Shown here piece after piece: positions 1 through 10,071 of a DNA stretch of 38,045 bases. How positions within the stretch are numbered: the stretch's first letter is position 1; each line of letters begins with the position of its first letter. The notes under the pieces are model-generated. The model did not search any database and was not told where the DNA came from. It saw only the letters and a list, made by a program, of their open reading frames with translations. This DNA is from Acephala macrosclerotiorum (Eukaryota > Ascomycota > Leotiomycetes > Helotiales > Mollisiaceae), in the NCBI GenBank assembly GCA_014904845.1, contig MU119614.1, forward strand, positions 1-38,045. Direction: 5' to 3'. A program made the position numbers and the translations under genes.

Positions 1-1320
1 AAATAATTATTATTTAATTAAATTTTTTATTTTTATTAATTATTATTTATATTAATTTATATTTATTATACGAATATTTAATTAAATTAAATACGATTAA
101 AAAAAAGCGTTTAATAATTAATATTATAATTTTTTAATAATTGTATAAACGCAAAAAATTCACGAAAATATATTAAATTAATAAATAAAATAATTTAATA
201 AATATAATAATTAAATTAATATTAAATAAAACGCTAAAAAACTTTTTAAATATTAATAAAATCGTTATACGAATTGAAAATTAAATTAAATAAAAAAATA
301 AAAAAATTAAAAATTATTTTAAAAATTTAAAATATATTAATATTATTTATATTTATTTATACGTTGTACGAATTTTATATTTATATTTATTTGTAAATCG
401 TACGAATAAAGAATCAAAAAAATTAAAATTATTAATTTAATTATTTGATTTAAATTTTTTTTGAATTTTTTTGTTCGAGTATTCGTTTTAAATACTACGT
501 AAAAATTAAAAAAACGTTTAAATTTTTATTTAAAAAAATTTTATATAAAATTCAAAAAATTTAATATAAAACGAAATATTATTTGTATTTACGAATAAAA
601 AAAAATTGTTGTATATATTTTAATTAATTTAAAATAATCGAATTATTCTATATATTTAATAAAAAATTTTATTATATAAATATATTAATAAAAAAATTTT
701 TAAATTAAAAAATTGAAATATTTTTATTAAAAAAATTAAATTTTTTATTATTTTTATTATTATTTTTTTTTTCGTTTAAAAACGAAAAAAACGAATAATA
801 ATAAATAATATAATTATATTATTTATAATTATTATAATATTTATTGAAATAATTAATTAATTTAATATATTCGAAAAACGAATTAAATTTATATTGAAAA
901 TATTTAATATATAACAATTTATATATTACAATTTATTGAAATATAATATAATTTTATATAAAAAATATATTACGTTTTAATAAAATTAAAATTATTTATT
1001 ACAAATTATTATAATATAAAAATATTATTTATTGATTTTTAATATATAAAATTGAATTTTTATCGAAAAACGCGATAATAATAATAATAATAATAATAAT
1101 ATTATAAAAAACGAAAATTTTATCGTAAAAAAAAAAAAAAAAAAAAAAAAAACTTTTTTTATATTCGTTAGCGTCGTACGACGTTAAATTATAAAATCAA
1201 ATTACGTATTACATATAGCAATATCGCAAATTTACTTTTTTTGATTTATTTTTTTATAACGCTCTTTAATTACGCTCTTTTAAATATTCAGCGCGTCGTA
1301 TAGTATTTTTTACTACAAAG
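1..1320. repeat. AT-rich, RIP-like gene-free tract (left)
   Basis: The tract is almost entirely A and T, with stop codons in every frame and no open reading frame worth naming. Most of the few remaining cytosines sit in CpG (acg, tcg, gcg), while CpA, CpT and CpC are nearly absent. This is the end state expected when RIP has repeatedly converted C to T on both strands of a repeated element. A short trinucleotide run of the ATA/TAA type lies near 1075-1101 and an A homopolymer of about 20 bases near 1129-1151. The original element cannot be recognised. GC content rises gradually from about 1160 to 1340. Confidence 0.85.
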
Positions 1321-1555
1321 AAAAAGTTACTAGTGTCGCGAGAAGCGTGGTTCGAGATGTCAAATCACGTGTCGAATGCGCTAACGCAATCGATAAAACT
1401 ATCTGCGTCTCGTACGACGCACTGGATATTCCATATATTGAGCATTCTCTCCTTAGGTAGAAAAGCAGACACAATAGGATACAATATCATTGGATTAGCT
1501 CATACGAAGCTAGCCCTGTGATCCGTATCCGCCGTGCTCTATTCACGTGAATCAC

Positions 1556-2693
1556 ATTCGAATCCTACCTGTTTTTCCAACAATTAGACTTGGTCCTTCC
1601 AGCATGTTGGGCAAGAAGTTGGACTCACGATCCCAATAGATCTCTCCATAAATCTTCTGACACGCACTCGTCGTCACCAATCCCACGAAACTCACCAATG
1701 TCCTAACAACCCAAACTGAGGCTATCGATCCACCAATATAGTGTTTCGGAGACTTCGCATATCAAGAGAAGTCCGATCCATTTGTAATTCCAGCAGCGAT
1801 GCCACCCAACATCTGGTTAATACCAGACATCATCAACCAAGAAGAATTCCATCTACTCTCCTCTGGAATCTACTCTCCTCTAAAATCTTCTCTCCCTCAG
1901 AAAACACTGGACCAACGCCCTTCGCAATTAACAAAGATCAAATCATCATGCACATCATTCCAACTCCACAGTATGCGGACACGACTTGGAAGGGAAGCTT
2001 GAATTTCTCGGGACGGATGAAGAGAAATGGTAGCGAGAGGGTCCAGAAAACGACGAATTCGACGAATTGGTAGGTTGTTGTTGGCATGTTTGATGGTAGG
2101 GTTTTCTTGATGGTTGCGAATGATGGCCAAATTGCGGTGATGCAGACTGCTACTAGTCTTCCTCCGTTCCAACCTGCATGATGGTTAGCTTGATTTGAGA
2201 AGACGGGGTGGGGAAGAGGGTACATTGAACTGCGGTCCAGATGAAGTTGAGCAAGATGCGTTGGAGGAGGGGGATGTAGCTTCCCCGCATTCCCCAGGTG
2301 TAGCGGTTCTGTATTGTGAATCCGATATGCCATTTTAGTCCACACCATGCGACGAGTGTCGAGAAGAGTGCAATGAGTGCTCTTAATATGACGATCACTG
2401 CCATTGACTAGCCAACTGAAAGTCCCAAAGCTGCGTTACAATCAGCGACCAAGAGTTCGGTTTCCTCTCAAAATTGCCAACTCACTCAGGTAAGTGTTCG
2501 GTGTCTGCCAGTTACTGACGTTCAGCGAACTGATCGCCCAGTACCCAAAGTAATGGAAAGCTCCCCATGTCCTTCTCGAAGGCGGCAGAGGTATGAGATC
2601 TCGATTACTCCACGAATCCGTTTTCTCATGTTGAGCTTCATCTCCCTTGACCTGCAGCTTCTTTCCAATTATCTGCAGACGAGAGGAAACCAT
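1556..2693 (-). pseudogene. Broken NCS1 nucleobase/nucleoside permease (Fur/Fui type)
   Basis: Reading down the minus strand from an ATG at 2693, the frames give the successive blocks of a fungal NCS1 permease (uracil/uridine/allantoin type, a 12-TM plasma-membrane H+ symporter). These are an N-terminal PLPPSRRTWGAFHYFGYW block (about 2560-2620), then SMAVIVILRALIALFSTLVA and CGLKWHIGFTIQ (2290-2405), GWNGGRLVAVCI and the FVVFWTLSLPFLFIRPEKF segment (1985-2190), GVGPVFSEGEK (near 1915) and SGINQMLGGIAAGITNGSDF (about 1770-1830), ending in a YGEIYW block near 1620. Two introns are plausible: donor GTGAGT near 2483 to a CAG at about 2417, and donor GTACCC near 2223 to TGCAG at about 2176. Breaks: TAG at 2408-2410 where the family has Trp, TGA at 1938-1940 after a Met-Ile, and a one-base frame change near 1825-1830. 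Homology stops near 1556, so the last transmembrane helices are missing. Family assignment is from recalled motifs. Confidence 0.75.
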
Positions 2694-4251
2694 TCTGCCA
2701 ATCTTTTGGAGACACGAAGAAACAGGTTGGAGTTCGAGAACATCTCGAGAGATCTAGTGCAATGTCTATCTATATGAAGTGAGGCTCAAAGGTGGGAGCC
2801 ATAGCCAAGAAAGATAAGATTGTCGATTTCCCTGCATCAATTGAGAATTTTTCGTTATATCTGGGCCGTCGGGCTGCTCGAATTAAACTTTGGCTACAGT
2901 ATCTCATGTCGTCGGCCGAGGCGCAAACTCGATCGGCGAACGTTTTTTGTAAAGGTAAGCTCCAGTCGTTCGTGAGAAGTCAAGAGTGGGTGGGATACAA
3001 AGGGGAGGGATCGCCTATTTTGCCAGTGCACTGGGAACATGAAGAAGAGGAGAGCTTGTATTTTCAAGTTCGGCATTAGTAAATATCCTCGGGCTCAGAG
3101 AGTCAGATAGTTGTTCGAATTTTCATTGTACTTATACTAATAGATATTCGAGATAGATTTTGAAAGCCTTGCAGGTGCACGTGACACCCCTTGTTTTCGT
3201 GGAAGATCATCTCAACTCTTTAGGCTTTTCATTCCCAGTGAACAAAACTCAAATGCATTGACTCATTCCTGAAGTTGTCGTTTTACATATAAATATCTCC
3301 ACCCTCGAATAAAATCACACTACGAACTTGACGAAATTAACGACGATTCTCCGGAAAGAAGCTTCCATTCTTGTGGTGGAAGTCTGACGATCACAAAGCT
3401 CTATCCGTGTTGCAACAAGCTTTGATACTTACTATAATTAACATGTATGTTACATGAAAGATCCTTCCAAGTTCAAGAGGATATCTTGAAGTGTTGACAG
3501 TAGCAGCTACCCATCCAGCAATGCACCTTGAGATGTCGACAAAACATCTTCCAACATTTGACAGCAGTTAGCCATCCATCCAGCATGGCACAATGAGATA
3601 ACATCATCTTCCTACCCGTCCATCAATATGCCCCTACGAGTCTTCATCTTAGTCAAAACCCTCCACTCATCCAAGAACCAAGACTCACCAAAAACTATCA
3701 GAACTTAACAACAAATACCCCACCCCAAATGCCCTCCCTTCTCCATCTTAATGAAACATCTCATTCCATCCGCATTCCGCTACAAATAACCACCAAATAA
3801 TTCTTGTACTAACCTTTCTAGGCTCCCGACCCGCGTTCCCCGTCCCTCGACCCTCATGGTATTCAGGCGTCAGAGTTCCTGCTTACTATGAAGAAGGAAA
3901 AGTATAGATCCGAGGGGAAGTATTGTTTTTGCTAGCGTACTTGCTTCGAGTGTGGATTTTGAGATGTGTTGTGAAAGTTTGTTTTCCTTTCGTTGATATA
4001 TTTGGCGAGGTGTCTTCTTTGAGTTTCCTAAACTTCGTTGCGAAAGGAGAAACAAGAAAGACCAGAGACCAAAGAGAAAAGAAAGAACAGCCAACTTCCA
4101 AATAGCATTCGAAAATGGAAACAGGGTAGAGATCCTTTTTGGTTTTTGGTTTTTTATTCTGATTGACACATTATGCCTAGCTAAGCCTATGTAGTTTCTG
4201 TTTCGTAAATCGTAACTCATTACCTCTCCTTCATCAACAAAAATATCGAAA
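2694..4251. other. Intergenic, no supportable gene
   Basis: Only short, compositionally unremarkable open frames occur here, on both strands, with no recognisable motif and no convincing splice chain. An open frame at 2792-3079 (+) has no family signature. The interval contains the 3' flank of the beta-glucosidase gene and one weak direct repeat near 3494. Confidence 0.5.
3494..3620. repeat. Degenerate direct repeat, period about 64 bp
   Basis: Two neighbouring stretches each begin with TTGACAG (3494 and 3558) and then share CATCCAGCA, a TGAGAT block and ACATCATCTTCC/ACATCTTCC in the same order, with small indels. This looks like an old tandem duplication in non-coding sequence. No function is apparent. 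Confidence 0.45.
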
Positions 4252-6834
4252 TCACAGCACCGTCAAGCTCGCAGCAACTTTCAGATCTCTGCTGCTAAAC
4301 CCAATAGACACGTTGAAGGCACCACTAGGTACCACCCAGTCCTGGCTGATAATATCCCAATAGCTCAAATCTCTCCTCATCAACGAGAAACTGACACTCG
4401 AGCTAGCCCCTGCCTCGAGGTAGACCTTCTCAAATCCGCGAAGTTGTTTTGGCGGAGTTCCTTCAGGTGCCGAGGAAGGGAAGGTGAGATATAGCTGCGG
4501 GACCTCTGCGCCTGCTACGGAGCCGGTGTTCGACAGCGTAACGGTGACGTTGTAGAGATCCTCCCACAGTCCCGGATTTCCACCCGGAATCGTGGTAGCT
4601 GGCGCAGCAACCGCAGTAACATTCTCACCCAGCGCCTCGATGGTAAGATCCTCAAGCGAGAAAGTGGTATAAGAAAGTCCGAATCCGAATTCGTATAACA
4701 CGGACATGTTCTGAGCGTCAAAATATCTGTAGTCGATCTCAAGCTTCTCTTCGAACCATGCTTGCCATGCGTATGGATCTGTGCTGTTGACTGCAGTGAT
4801 CGGGAGAGCGTTGTAATCATTTACGCTATTGGCGATTGTGTATGGCAGTTTAGCGGATGGATTCACGTCTCCGTAAAGGATATCGACGATCGCGTTTCCG
4901 GATTCTTGGCCAGGGTAATGGGCTGCGAGGATAGCGGTTACGTTTGGGTTGGAGGCGAACGGGAGGTTGTTGATTCCTGAGCTGTGGGTAATGACGACGG
5001 TGTTGTTGCAGTATGAGGCGACGGATTCGACGACAGAGTTTCCTTCCCAGTCTGAGTCGAGGGAGGTGCGGTCTGCGCCTTCTTCGGCGTAGGTTTTGAG
5101 GAATACGAGGCAGACATCTGGGACTGGGGGGATGAGGAGGGCGGAGCTTTCGAATTCACCAGCGGAAGAAATGATGAGTGTGTTGTTCAGGTATTGTTGC
5201 ACCAAGGCTCCTGTTTCGGCGGCTTTGGCTTTGATGGCTTGCAGAGGAGTGACGAGGTATGTCAGTCGGCCAGTACCGGAACCACCACCGACGGAGATGG
5301 TACCGTATTCCCAGTTAACTTGGTTGTAGAAACCTTGTGTGTCTTCTGATGCGTCGTTGCCGAAGACGGCGATGGATTTGGGTGCTTGGAGAGGAAGGGC
5401 ATTGTTTGTGTTCTTGAGCAGGACGGCGGACGCGGCGCCGAGTTTGCGGATGAGTGCTGAGTGGTTGCCTCGAACGTCGCGAGACGAGGGACCGGTGAGA
5501 GTGAAGTTCGTTAGCCACGTTGAGCGGGGAGAGAAGGTGTTTAGGTCTGCGCCGGAGGGGTCGACGGTGGGGTAGTCTGTGTCCTGGCCGAGGAAATAAT
5601 ATGGGGTCATAATTCTGGTGATCATGTCATCCAGGCGGGAGACGTCGAGGGTTCCGTTGTTGACGGCCGTGGTGATGTTGCCGCCGAAGTAAGAAAGAGG
5701 TGCGAGATACATGCCATACTGGCCGAGGTTGCCTGGCATGTCCATGTCGAGACCGCCTTCGATGGAGGAGATTCCGGAGTGAGTTCCGCCCCAGTCAGAT
5801 GTGACGTAGCCTTGGAAGCCGAGCTCTTCTTTGAGAAGACCGTTTAGAGATTTCGAGTTCTCGCAAGAGTAGGTACCGTTGATTCGGTTGTATGAGCACA
5901 TGACACTGGAGACGCCGGCACGAACTGCGTTGGCGAATGGCCACATGTAGAGTTCATGCATGGTGCGGTCGTCAAGATTGGAAGAGACTGATTCTTGGAG
6001 CAGGTCGAAGCCATCAGTGTCGCTGTAGGTGGGGTTGCGTTGGGTCTCTTGCTCGTAGGCAATGTAGTGCTTTGCACAAGCCTGGACACCATTGCTTTGC
6101 ATGCCAGTAATGGTTTCCTAGGAGAATTAGCAATTTGTTTAACACGGAATGAGAGGATTGGGAGACCTCCAGAATCCTAACCGGTGGGAGAATAACGAGA
6201 GACTTACCTCCATGGCAACACCAGTGAGATATGGATCAGGTGAGAAGCCTTCCCAATTCCTTCCAGCATAAGCAGATCTCCCAAGAGGACCAGCAACAGG
6301 TCTGTCCAAAATTAGTATCCACCTCCATACCTTCACAAACATCACTCACCCCAAAGCAACATTAGCACCTTTTGCCTTGAACTCAGCTCCCATCATGACA
6401 CCACGCTCATACATCAATTCACGATCGAACGATGCTGCTGTGGATACACCCGCAGGGAAAACACTCGCATAGTCGGCAACACGGATTGCAAGTGGGCCAT
6501 CCTGAAGACAGAGACCTGGGAAGCCGAGTCGTTCGATGGCAATGATGTTGCCAACGCAGGGGCCTGGATAGCCGGTGACCATGGTGGATTTCTCCTCGAG
6601 GGTCAGTTCCGCGACGAAGGCTTTGGCTTTCGCCAATGCCCCTTCCCAACCGATGCCGGTGGTATTTGCTGGAGAGTGTTAGTAGTGAAGTATCGCGAGT
6701 GCATTTGAGGGCATACGTGAAGGGTAAACTGGTGGTACGTAGCCATATGGTCCTAGAATTGTCGTGTTCGCTGCCTGTGTCACTGCAAGTGCAGGAGAAA
6801 GCAAGGCTGCCACAGAAAGAAGCGAGGAAAGCAT
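4252..6834 (-). CDS. Secreted GH3 beta-glucosidase
   Basis: Four exons at 6717-6834, 6350-6668, 6208-6301 and 4252-6117 give 798 aa; introns are 48, 48 and 90 nt with clean GT..AG ends and continuous phase. The ATG at 6834 opens a signal peptide ([17 protein letters not shown]). Family: glycoside hydrolase 3, a retaining exo-acting enzyme releasing glucose from cello-oligosaccharides or beta-glucans outside the cell. Visible landmarks: LQDGPLAIR (substrate pocket), [12 protein letters not shown] near residue 193, and VTSDWGG with the expected nucleophile Asp near residue 285. The (alpha/beta)6 sandwich domain carries [13 protein letters not shown], where this subfamily is expected to hold the acid/base Glu. 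The last 100 or so residues form a fibronectin-III-like domain (LRGFEKV...). Length is normal for the short fungal beta-glucosidases; I see no carbohydrate-binding module. Exact substrate preference cannot be read. Confidence 0.93.
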
Positions 6835-6901
6835 CTTGAAGGCTGATGATGTTGTCGGCGTCTGCTCTGATCTCCCATCATAGGCGGCGAACTCTCAGCC
6901 T

Positions 6902-6908
6902 CTTTATA
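6902..6908 (-). promoter_or_regulatory. TATA box of the GH3 gene
   Basis: TATAAAG reads on the minus strand about 70 bp upstream of the beta-glucosidase ATG at 6834, a usual distance for a fungal TATA element with a short leader. It is the only good match between the gene and 7000. Confidence 0.55.
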
Positions 6909-6979
6909 CTCCCCTCGACTTTCCTCATCCTCCCCATCATGACATATCCCTTCCCAACGATAGTGGACGCCATCCTGCT

Positions 6980-7255
6980 CCCCGCTCCGAGTCGGTCCTT
7001 GTCATCTGGTGTGGATAAGGGATCCCATCTTTGTAAGATTTAGATCAGCCAGGAAAGCCGTAAACTGCACCTCCAGACATGAAAACTTGAACCCTTCACC
7101 ACTTTCCCCGAAGTTCACCCTCCCCGACCCGCGGTGTCGGTCATGATGTGGGGACGATAGCCGAGAGCCATGAGATCTGGAGAATGGGGATTGGGGGAAG
7201 GAGATGCAGCGGGGAAGCACGTGATGAGAAAAGGGCCGACCTTTCCGGACCCCGC
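6980..7255. promoter_or_regulatory. Candidate CreA/Cre1 (SYGGRG) cluster upstream of GH3
   Basis: Four matches to the carbon-catabolite repressor consensus lie 150-420 bp upstream of the beta-glucosidase start: GCGGGG on the minus strand at 6980-6985, GTGGGG on plus at 7148-7153, GCGGGG on plus at 7209-7214, and GCGGGG on minus at 7250-7255. Glucose repression through such clusters is well known for cellulase and glucosidase genes. The consensus is short, so single sites are weak evidence; the grouping and position are the argument. Confidence 0.35.
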
Positions 7256-8852
7256 TCCCGACAAACTATCCTGGGCCCGCCTGCCCTGGACCAAGGCATA
7301 CAACGTAGTAGAGTGGCCAGTGATGACGAAGTGAAGGGATCGAGTGCCGAAGTTCAGCCCCATTGCTCGTTAGAAACACTTGCCATTGAGGAGAAATCCA
7401 TGGGTTCGTGATGCTACTGAGGCCGTTATCCCGCCAAACCACATCATGGCTAAGGGCAGAATGTTTTTCCATGAACTGACGCCTCAAGAGAGCATGACGC
7501 ATGATAGGGAGCTTTCCGAGAGAATTGCCGAAGAAATGTGCTATCGGAGGAGAGTGAACCGAGGGGAAGTATGGTTCCGTCAGACAGCCAGAATCGCTCG
7601 ATGGCAGATAGTAATTGAAGACATATAATGTTGTGGATGAAACGCATAACTTTCCAGAACATCCTTACGACCAGAGTGAGTCTTGACACCTTGTCTAGCT
7701 CTGCGCGTCGCCACTCGCGAAACCTTCTCCCCTCAATCATAACCATGGCTTTGGAACCTCAAAACTCAATCCGTCCAGAACACAGGGTACGCAATCCCAC
7801 TCGAGATTGGAGTCCGACCGCGCTCCACACCTCATGAACACTTGATAAACCAGAATCTGACCGCCGACCCCATCTCTATGTGGACTGTGGAGAGCTGTCA
7901 CGGCCCATGGAGTCCCGCACTTGCGGTCCCGTAATTTCGCCGGCAGTGCGCCGTTGTGAGGTCGCGAAGGTGGAGAGTCATGAGGCTGATGATGGGGAAG
8001 AGTTGATGAGTCGAGGGGGGAGAGGAAGAAATGGAATGAGGAGTTATCCGGATAACCGAGTTTGGACTACCCAGTTGCGCTAGACTCGAAGAGGGTAGGT
8101 GCTAGATCATGCTTTTCTGGAGGTTAGCTTCCTAATTTCACTTCTTCGTTCTTCCCCTCATGACCATAAAAGATGCAAGGGACATCGAAAGACTGAGATG
8201 AATCTTTCGGAGTCCTATGCGAACAAAGCGAGAAGATGGGTCGATAAAATGGTCACCAACTCATCATGGCTTGAGGCTTGAGGCTTGAGCTATGGAAGTG
8301 AATTCCTCTGCTGTTTGGAGTCTCACAGATTCGATGACGCAAACAAACCTTCTCCCACTATCTTACGCAAGCTTTCTAACTCGCTCGGATTTCAAAAAAT
8401 TATCAAATCGAAGTTCAATAATTGCATTTTCTCGCCTTGTTTGACGAGTTCTAGTGGACTCCGGGGCAGTGGTCGCTAAATTCCAGGGGTGCAAGCCTAG
8501 GGCTTCAGCGCTGCAGCGTCTCCCGCCCAATTCTCCTGGGGGTCTTCTTCAAGCGAAGGCCATCAGAATTCTGTACATGAAACTGTTAGAATTTCATCCG
8601 AAAGAGCTCAAGCAACAAGAGATGGTTCGAGATTCCAAACGCCGCTACTTCATATGTACTTGTACCCCACAAGTTCCGCTCCTCAAGTCCTGTTTGTGCG
8701 CTCGCTTTGACCGAGACGGGAACTTTAGCAAGCATCTTCGTTTCTCATTTGGTGGTAAAGCCATGCATAATCCTCTCTTCCTCCCTCCCCAATTCATCCA
8801 CACTATGTCTTATTCACATACCCTCTCTCCCTCTCCCTTATCATCAAATCGA
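7256..8852. other. Intergenic, no supportable gene
   Basis: Several open frames of 60-200 codons cross this stretch on both strands, including 8454-9044 (+), which runs antisense into the small CaaX-protein gene. None has a family motif or coherent codon usage, and none can be joined by good splice sites. A triplicated 7-mer GGCTTGA lies at 8268-8288. Confidence 0.45.
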
Positions 8853-9236
8853 TCACAGAATCACACAATTACCCTTGGGAGCACCATTTCCTTTACCATT
8901 CTGATGTGGTACACCATCTCTCTCCTCAATATCCCAATCCCCGTTCCCAGGCCAATCACCGCTATCAGTCGCTCTCCCAGGAACGATAGTGACACCACCA
9001 TGCCCATCCTCGCTTCGAGCAGTAAGCTCCAGCTCGAAACCTAGATGAGCAAGGTCCTGGGGCGCTTGTGCGAGTCTGCTTGCTTCGGAGGCGCCGAAGA
9101 GGGCTATGAGGTCGGAGGGGGTGACGGGCATTAGGGAGGATGTTGATGTTGGGGTTGTGTTTGCGTTTGGGATGGGGGTTGCGCTTGCTCCTGAGAGGAG
9201 AAGGAGGGAGGATATTGCGATAGATTCTTTCTTCAT
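8853..9236 (-). CDS. Small protein with signal peptide and C-terminal CaaX box (CVIL)
   Basis: Single-exon frame of 127 aa. The ATG at 9236 starts MKKESIAISSLLLLSGASA, a good signal peptide with a likely cut after ASA and before TPIPN. The mature part is Thr/Ser/Pro-rich, then acidic and Gly-rich. It ends GNGAPKGNCVIL: the only cysteine in the whole protein stands four residues from the end, followed by Val-Ile-Leu, a textbook CaaX box with Leu last (geranylgeranyl type). Prenylation happens on cytosolic proteins, so the two signals conflict unless the precursor is handled unusually. Fungal a-type pheromone precursors are prenylated at such a box, and hybrid precursors mixing features of both pheromone types have been described in Trichoderma. 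No WCxxPGQxC alpha-factor repeat and no Lys-Arg Kex2 site are visible. Function unassigned; it could also be an ordinary small secreted protein with a chance tail. Confidence 0.6.
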   Translation of the reverse strand: MKKESIAISSLLLLSGASATPIPNANTTPTSTSSLMPVTPSDLIALFGASEASRLAQAPQDLAHLGFELELTARSEDGHGGVTIVPGRATDSGDWPGNGDWDIEERDGVPHQNGKGNGAPKGNCVIL

Positions 9237-10071
9237 TTTGTATCTTTTGTTGTTGTGTTGAGTGTGGAGGTAGTTTTCAAGTTGAATTTGAGGCTTTGAT
9301 GTCGAAGTGTTGAGGAATAGGTGCAGGCTTGAGAAGTTTCTTGAGGTTTGATATAGCTGAGAATTGAGTGTGTTAATAATCACTTAGGGTTGGTTATTGT
9401 ATAAAAGATATGATGGGATGGGAATCTGGTCCCTCATGCTCAAGTCTGTGATTGTCCGTCTAGTTCGAGCATCGTGTCTTTTTTGACTGTCAAATTCTGA
9501 GACTCTTTCTCATTGGTTTCTGGGTTTGAATCCTTGAGATGAACTGCTTAAGTGTGGGCGATGGATCAAGGATCACAATAAGCGTGTTCGACTCTGAAGA
9601 TGAAGCTGGTATGGGATGGTGATGTGGGGTGGGTCGTGGATTCGTTTGCTGACGTTAGGGTCCCTACGTACACTGAGCGATTATATCATTTGCGCAAATC
9701 TAAAGAAAGAAACAGTAATCCATGAAAAAGGGCATCTCGGGTTGACAAATCCCGAGTCTTATGTCCAAAAAACCGATGACTCGACTAGAGTTAGGATGGC
9801 TCAAAGACAGGAACGGACCTGAAAGAGAAGGAATGAGCAATGCGCAAAATCAAGAGTACCACTGACTCGACTTTTAAATGGATAGATGTTAGAGCAGGTA
9901 CCTATTTAAGATGCCTCAAATGCCCCTTATTATACAAAAACAAACCTTTAGACCATGCGCCCCCATACTCTCTTATTGAATATATAAAAATCAAACACAA
10001 CCGAAAAAGTAAGCTATCCTACACTATATCCAACCATATTAACAGATTCTTTGAAGACACCTCCCGACGAT
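9237..10071. other. Intergenic, no supportable gene
   Basis: This is the promoter side of the CaaX-protein gene and the 3' flank of the chitinase gene. Short frames (9616-9822, 9840-10193, plus strand) have no motif; the second overlaps the chitinase gene antisense. Confidence 0.5.

Noticed and set aside
1075..1151. Trinucleotide and poly-A runs as possible functional elements
   Set aside because: Expected by chance and slippage in sequence this AT-rich; recorded only as part of the tract.
8454..9044. 196-codon plus-strand frame
   Set aside because: It runs antisense through the CaaX-protein gene and is low complexity where it does; the minus frame has the signal peptide and sensible start.
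9505..9540. GGGTTTGAATCC, resembling a tRNA B box
   Set aside because: No pairing T-stem, no A box in the 60 bases upstream; taken as chance.
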